Source: Pseudomonas kairouanensis
Lineage (GTDB): Bacteria > Pseudomonadota > Gammaproteobacteria > Pseudomonadales > Pseudomonadaceae
Direction of reading: 5' to 3'
NCBI RefSeq assembly: GCF_004682055.1
Contig: NZ_QUZU01000022.1
Span: 1 to 64,000, forward strand
DNA length: 64,000 nt
Shown: piece after piece, positions 59,888 through 64,000 of the stretch
Position numbering within the stretch: the stretch's first letter is position 1
Layout: each line of letters begins with the position of its first letter
Made by a program: the position numbers and the translations under genes
Notes under the pieces: model-generated
Database searches by the model: none
Seen by the model: only the letters and a program-made list of their open reading frames with translations
What the model was told of the DNA's origin: nothing

Positions 59888-60925
59888 ATGGCCGTGAAAA
59901 CCAACTGGTATGAAGCCGACAGCCGCTTCATCCCCGGCCATTACCAGCCTGCCACCCTGATCGACCTGGCCCTGTCCCGAGACATCGACAGCCACCGACT
60001 GCTGCGCGGCACCGGGCTGTTTCATGAGGACATCCTGGCCGGCACGGCGCGCCTGAGCCCGCAGCAATTTTTGGGTTTGATCGGCAATAGCCGCAAACTG
60101 CTCGACGCCGACGACAGCAGCTTCCTGTTCGGTCAACGCCTGCTACCCGGCTATTACGGCGCGGCCAGCCATGCGTTAGGGCATGCGCAGAACCTGCACC
60201 AGGCACTGGAGATTCTGATCCAGCAACAGGTACTGCTCAGTCCGTTGGTCACCCTGCAACTGGAACTGGATGAACACCACGCTTACCTCTACTGGCTGGA
60301 CAGTTGCGGCGCTGGCGAACACTGGCGTTTCTTGCTGGAAGCCAGCATGACTTCGCTGGTTGCCATGAGCCAATGGCTCAGCGGCGAGCGCCTGCCCTGG
60401 GCCTGCAGTTTCAGCCATGCCGAGCCGCGTTATGTGGAGCAATACTGGGTGCACCTGGGGGAAGAAACCCGCTTCGAGCGCCCGTTGGACATGCTCTGCA
60501 TCCCGCGTGAATACCTCACCCGCCCCTGGCCGGGCGCCTCGGCCACCGCCGGCCAGGTGGCGCGCCAGCAAGCTCGCGAGCAGATCGAACAGCTGGGCTT
60601 TGCCGGCAGCTTTCTCGACTGCCTCTACGACTACCTGCATGAACAGGTACGCCAACCGCCAAGCCTGGAACAGGCCGCGCTGGCCTTCGCCATGAGCCCG
60701 GCAACCCTCAAGCGCAAGCTGCACAAGCACGACACGGGGTTTCAGCAGCAGGTGGACCGGGTGCGCAAGCAGGTGGCGCTGCACCTGTACCAGGTCAAGG
60801 GCTACAGCAATGAAGAAGTGGCGGCGTATTTGAACTTCAGCGATGCGGCGAACTTTCGCCGCGCGTTCAAGCGCTGGACCGGCAGTACGCCAAGCCTGAT
60901 CTGGCAGTTGTTCAACAGCCGCTAG
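59888..60925 (+). CDS. AraC-family transcriptional regulator (arabinose-binding-like N-domain)
   Basis: Regulator of 345 residues. The N-terminal two thirds match the OruR/ArgR-like arabinose-binding-type domain (LLRGTGLFHEDIL, HALGHAQNLHQALEIL, WLDSCGAGEHWRFLLEAS). The C-terminal helix-turn-helix pair is at about 260-340 (LEQAALAFAMSPATLKRKL, then YSNEEVAAYLNFSDAANFRRAFKRWTG). It is one base after the degenerate GGDEF gene and overlaps the convergent LysR gene by 14 bases. Its targets are unknown. Confidence 0.9.
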   Translation: MAVKTNWYEADSRFIPGHYQPATLIDLALSRDIDSHRLLRGTGLFHEDILAGTARLSPQQFLGLIGNSRKLLDADDSSFLFGQRLLPGYYGAASHALGHAQNLHQALEILIQQQVLLSPLVTLQLELDEHHAYLYWLDSCGAGEHWRFLLEASMTSLVAMSQWLSGERLPWACSFSHAEPRYVEQYWVHLGEETRFERPLDMLCIPREYLTRPWPGASATAGQVARQQAREQIEQLGFAGSFLDCLYDYLHEQVRQPPSLEQAALAFAMSPATLKRKLHKHDTGFQQQVDRVRKQVALHLYQVKGYSNEEVAAYLNFSDAANFRRAFKRWTGSTPSLIWQLFNSR

Positions 60926-61793
60926 CCAGGCGTTCGCGCAGGAACTCCACCAGTGCCTGCACCGGGCGTGAGCTTTGCCGGTGTTGCGGATACACCGCCG
61001 ACAAGGTCAGGTCTTCGGGGGCGAATTCATCGAGGAGGGTGACCAGGCGGCCGTCCTTCAAGGCATCGCCGACGATAAAGGTCGGCAAATAGGTGATGCC
61101 AAACCCGGCAATGGCCGTGTCGCGCAGCAGATCGCCGTTGTTCACGCGCATGCGCCCGCACACATTCAACGCCTGCAACTTGCCCTTGAAGCGCCACTGC
61201 ACCTGGCGGCTGTGGCCGTACGGCAGGCAGTCGTGCCTGGCCAGATCTTCAGGCTGTTGCGGCGTACCACGCAAGGCCAGGTAGTCGGGGCTGGCACAGT
61301 ACACGCGCGGGATGCTGGCGATGCGGCGGGCAATCAGGGTGGAGTCTTCCAGGGTGCCGATGCGCAGCACCAGGTCGTAGCCTTCGCCGATCAGGTCCAC
61401 GGGGCGGTCGCTGAGGTCGACTTCCACCGCGACTTCGGGATACTGCTGCAAGAAAAGCGGCAGCAGGCAGCCCAGGTGCGCAATGGCAAACGACAACGGC
61501 GCACTGAGGCGAATGGTGCCGCGGGGTTCGCTGTTCTGGCCCGTGATGCCCTGCTCCACCTGCTCGACTTCACTGAGCAGGCGCAAGGCCGACTCGTAAT
61601 AACTCTGGCCCAGGGGGGTAACATCCAGGCGGCGGGTGGAGCGGTTGAGCAGGCGCACGCCGAGGCGGTCTTCCAGCTGGATCAGGCGGCGGCTCACGAA
61701 CTGTTTGGACAAGCCCAACTGTTCGGCGGCGGCGGTAAAGCTGCCGGACTCCATGACCTGGCAAAACAGGCGCATGTCTTCAAAGGGGTTCAT
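60912..61793 (-). CDS. LysR-family transcriptional regulator (PA0477/DmlR-like group)
   Basis: Regulator of 293 residues. The N-terminal winged helix reads MNPFEDMRLFCQVMESGSFTAAAEQLGLSKQFVSRRLIQLE, and the effector domain includes GTIRLSAPLSFAIAHLG and GFGITYLPTFIVGD. It is of the one-gene group that often controls adjacent catabolic genes, here the YcaC-type hydrolase and amidohydrolase upstream on the same strand. ATG 61793 begins the DNA-binding domain; 21 further codons upstream are unsupported. Confidence 0.9.
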   Translation of the reverse strand: MNPFEDMRLFCQVMESGSFTAAAEQLGLSKQFVSRRLIQLEDRLGVRLLNRSTRRLDVTPLGQSYYESALRLLSEVEQVEQGITGQNSEPRGTIRLSAPLSFAIAHLGCLLPLFLQQYPEVAVEVDLSDRPVDLIGEGYDLVLRIGTLEDSTLIARRIASIPRVYCASPDYLALRGTPQQPEDLARHDCLPYGHSRQVQWRFKGKLQALNVCGRMRVNNGDLLRDTAIAGFGITYLPTFIVGDALKDGRLVTLLDEFAPEDLTLSAVYPQHRQSSRPVQALVEFLRERLASGC

Positions 61794-61856
61794 TGTCGCT
61801 TCTCGGTGGACATTTATGCGGTTGTATAACCGGTTCGTCGCAACACCACAAACCAA

Positions 61857-61948
61857 AATGTGGGAGCGGGCTTGCTCGCGAATGCGGTGGGTCAGTCACA
61901 TCATCTGTTGACTGACACTCCGTATTCGCGAGCAAGCCCGCTCCCACA
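61857..61948. repeat. REPIN (GCGGGCTTGC class)
   Basis: AATGTGGGAGCGGGCTTGCT and its inverse, between the YcaC-type and LysR genes on the same strand. Confidence 0.9.
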
Positions 61949-61976
61949 GGGGTATTGCGGTCCGCTTGGGGGCAGG

Positions 61977-62594
61977 TTACTTGGCAGTGAATGCCGAGTA
62001 GCTGTTCATCAGGTTGCGGTAGTTGGGGATGCGTGGCGACAGCAGGTTGGCCAGGCCTTCCATGTCGTTGCGCCAGTCAACTTGCAGCTCGCACGCCACC
62101 GAGAACCAGTTCACCAGCTGTGCACCGGCGGCGGTCATACGCGACCAGGCGGCTTGTTGCACGGTTTCGTTGAAGGTGCCGGAAGCGTCGGTCACCACGA
62201 ACACTTCGAAGCCTTCTTCCAGCGCGCACAGGGTTGGGAACGCTACGCACACGTCGGTGACTACACCGGCGATGATGATCTGCTTGCGACCGGTGGCCTT
62301 GACGGCCTTGACGAAGTCTTCGTTGTCCCAGGCGTTGATCTGGCCTGGGCGAGCGATGTACGGCGCGTCCGGGAACAGTTCTTTGAGCTCTGGCACCAGC
62401 GGGCCGTTGGGACCGGCTTCAAAGCTGGTGGTCAGGATGGTCGGCAGGTTGAAGAACTTGGCGACGTCGGCCAGGGCCAGCACGTTGTTCTTGAACTCGT
62501 TCGGCGAGAAGTCTTGTACCAGCGAGATCAGGCCAGTCTGGTGGTCGACCAGGAGGACAACGGCATCATCTTTGTTCAAACGGTTGTAAGCCAT
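61977..62594 (-). CDS. ycaC: Isochorismatase-like cysteine hydrolase, YcaC type
   Basis: Hydrolase of 205 residues that follows E. coli YcaC almost throughout: DDAVVLLVDHQTGLISLVQD (Asp17), PTILTTSFEAGPNGPLVPEL, ARPGQINAWDNEDFVKAVKA, and the nucleophile in GVVTDVCVAFP (Cys116), then FVVTDASGTFNE. YcaC forms octamers and its natural substrate is uncertain. It lies 30 bases behind an amidohydrolase gene on the same strand, so the two may take part in one amide-degrading step. Confidence 0.93.
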   Translation of the reverse strand: MAYNRLNKDDAVVLLVDHQTGLISLVQDFSPNEFKNNVLALADVAKFFNLPTILTTSFEAGPNGPLVPELKELFPDAPYIARPGQINAWDNEDFVKAVKATGRKQIIIAGVVTDVCVAFPTLCALEEGFEVFVVTDASGTFNETVQQAAWSRMTAAGAQLVNWFSVACELQVDWRNDMEGLANLLSPRIPNYRNLMNSYSAFTAK

Positions 62595-62624
62595 GGGGTT
62601 ATCTCCTAACGGGGGTTTGAGTAA

Positions 62625-64000
62625 TCAGAACGCAAAGCACGAGCAGCCAAACGCACCCCAGAAACCCTGGAAGTCGCTGACCGGCACGCTGGATAGGCGG
62701 GCCTTTTCGTGGCTGTGGGAATGCACGCCGCACGGGCCGCTGCACTGGTGCACTTGCGCCTGCAACGGCGAGCTTGGGCGCCAGTGCCCCGGCACCTTGA
62801 CCACCGGCGACCAGTCCGGCAGCACGGGTACGCGAGGCGGTGCGTAGTCTTCAAAATCGCCGGCGCCGTAGACCACCTTGCCGCCGACCACAGTGAGGAC
62901 CGATTCAATCCACTTGATGGCTTCTTCATCGACACTGAAGAAGTCCGCCGACAGCGCAGCCACGTCCGCCAGTTGGCCGACCTTGATCTGGCCCTTCTTG
63001 CCCTGCTCGGACGAGAACCAGGCGCTGCCATGGGTGAACAATTCCAGTGCAGTAAGGCGCGGCAGGCCTTCGGCGTGCAGTTCCAGGCCACCCACGGTGC
63101 GGCCGCTGACCATCCAGTACAGCGAGGTCCACGGGTTGTAGCTCGACACCCGCGTGGCATCGGTGCCCGCCCCTACCGGCACGCCTTCGGCCAGCATGCG
63201 CTTGATCGGCGGCGTGGCCTCGGCGGCCTTGGCGCCGTAGCGCTCCACAAAGTACTCACCCTGGAACGCCATGCGGTCCTGGATCGCAATACCGCCACCC
63301 AGCGCCCGAACGCGTTCGATGTTTTTCGGGGTAATGGTTTCGGCGTGGTCGAAGAACCACGGCAGGCCATTGAACGGGATATCGCGGTTGACCTTCTCGA
63401 ACACGTCGAGCATGCGCGAGATGGACTCGTCATAGGTGGCGTGCAGGCGGAACGGCCAGCGCTGCTCCACCAGGTGACGCACCACCGGCTCCAGTTCCTG
63501 TTCCATGGTCAACGGCAGGTCCGGCCGCGGCTCAAGGAAGTCCTCGAAATCGGCGGCCGAGAACACCAGCATCTCGCCGGCGCCGTTGTGGCGCAGGTAG
63601 TCATCGCCCTGGTGCAACTTGACGCTGCCGGTCCAGTTCTGGAAGTCGCTGAGCTCTTCCTTGGGCTTCTGGGTGAACAGGTTGTAGGCGATGCGCACCG
63701 TCAACTGTTCTTCCTTGGCCAGCTGTTCGATCACTGCGTAGTCATCGGGGTAGTTCTGGAAGCCACCGCCGGCGTCGATGGCGCTGGTCAGGCCCAGGCG
63801 ATTGAGCTCGCGCATGAACTGGCGGGTGGAGTTGACCTGGTATTCCAAAGGCAGTTTCGGGCCTTTGGCCAGGGTCGAATACAGGATCATCGCGTTGGGA
63901 CGCGCCACCAGCATGCCGGTGGGGTTGCCGTTGCTGTCGCGCACGATCTCGCCGCCCGGTGGGTTCGGCGTGTCCTTGGTGTAGCCGGCCACACGCAGGG
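62625..64000 (-). CDS. Amidohydrolase, YtcJ-like, 5' end beyond window
   Basis: C-terminal part (about 458 residues) of a metal-dependent amidohydrolase; the frame is open through position 64000, so the start lies outside. Seen: GLTSAIDAGGGFQNYP, PFRLHATYDESISRML (metal-type His), WFFDHAETITPKNIERV (His), PVGAGTDATRVSSYNPW (Asp) and the closing strand GQIKVGQLADVAALSADFFSV, all typical of YtcJ/NfdA-type enzymes acting on N-formyl or amide compounds. The last 40 residues form an unusual Cys- and His-rich tail (HQCSGPCGVHSHSHE, GCSCF). It precedes ycaC by 30 bases. Confidence 0.9.
   Translation of the reverse strand, partial: LRVAGYTKDTPNPPGGEIVRDSNGNPTGMLVARPNAMILYSTLAKGPKLPLEYQVNSTRQFMRELNRLGLTSAIDAGGGFQNYPDDYAVIEQLAKEEQLTVRIAYNLFTQKPKEELSDFQNWTGSVKLHQGDDYLRHNGAGEMLVFSAADFEDFLEPRPDLPLTMEQELEPVVRHLVEQRWPFRLHATYDESISRMLDVFEKVNRDIPFNGLPWFFDHAETITPKNIERVRALGGGIAIQDRMAFQGEYFVERYGAKAAEATPPIKRMLAEGVPVGAGTDATRVSSYNPWTSLYWMVSGRTVGGLELHAEGLPRLTALELFTHGSAWFSSEQGKKGQIKVGQLADVAALSADFFSVDEEAIKWIESVLTVVGGKVVYGAGDFEDYAPPRVPVLPDWSPVVKVPGHWRPSSPLQAQVHQCSGPCGVHSHSHEKARLSSVPVSDFQGFWGAFGCSCFAF

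Noticed and set aside
9985..61948. Regular palindromes suggestive of a CRISPR array
   Set aside because: They are single, widely dispersed paired units of the REP type without spacers of uniform size and without cas genes.

Overview
The window looks like chromosome from a Pseudomonas of the fluorescens group. The evidence is the dense GC-rich coding, many FecI/FecR/TonB-receptor modules, a carboxynorspermidine route to spermidine, and at least a dozen dispersed REP/REPIN palindromes of the GTGGGAGGGGGCTTGC type typical of that group. No rRNA, tRNA, CRISPR array, integrase or insertion sequence was seen. All assignments were made by reading the sequence; no database search was possible.

Left part (1-26.6 kb). 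A diaminopimelate-epimerase paralogue that lacks one catalytic cysteine diverges, across a near-perfect Fur box, from an iron-responsive operon. That operon runs fecI, fecR, a signalling-type TonB receptor, an M16 metallopeptidase lipoprotein and a YddA/SbmA-like ABC protein. The layout resembles the Fus (ferredoxin uptake) and YddA-YddB-PqqL systems and suggests import and proteolysis of an iron-containing protein. Next come two divergent L,D-transpeptidases, a creatininase-family enzyme, small exported proteins, a YfcF-type glutathione transferase, a second FecI-FecR-siderophore receptor set, a membrane acyltransferase-like protein, metE, a LysE-type exporter, and the two-gene carboxynorspermidine pathway.

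Centre-left (26.6-32.6 kb). This is the most unusual region. A three-gene operon on the minus strand has an isoprenyl diphosphate synthase flanked by two paralogous proteins of about 650 residues that I do not recognise. Their conserved motifs and spacing are faintly like class I terpene synthases. A degenerate second copy of the end of the upstream dehydrogenase gene and a truncated REP lie at the left edge, so the block was probably inserted. A second signal peptidase II gene lies to the right.

Centre-right (33.7-52 kb). A large organosulfur scavenging region holds a sulfonate-type ABC permease and ATPase, two FMN monooxygenases, a class II aldolase, a LysR regulator, a thiol dioxygenase, a four-domain rhodanese, a TauD-type dioxygenase, a TonB receptor, a flavoprotein plus ferredoxin pair, a separate sulfonate-binding protein, a peroxiredoxin-like protein, an acyl-CoA-dehydrogenase-like enzyme and a hydroxyacid dehydrogenase. 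Three of these transcription units share an unexplained leader motif.

Right part (52-64 kb). A phytate module consists of a TonB receptor, a long beta-propeller phytase and a private ExbB-ExbD-TonB set. It is followed by a degenerate GGDEF protein coupled to an AraC regulator, a LysR regulator, a YcaC-type hydrolase and an amidohydrolase cut by the window edge.
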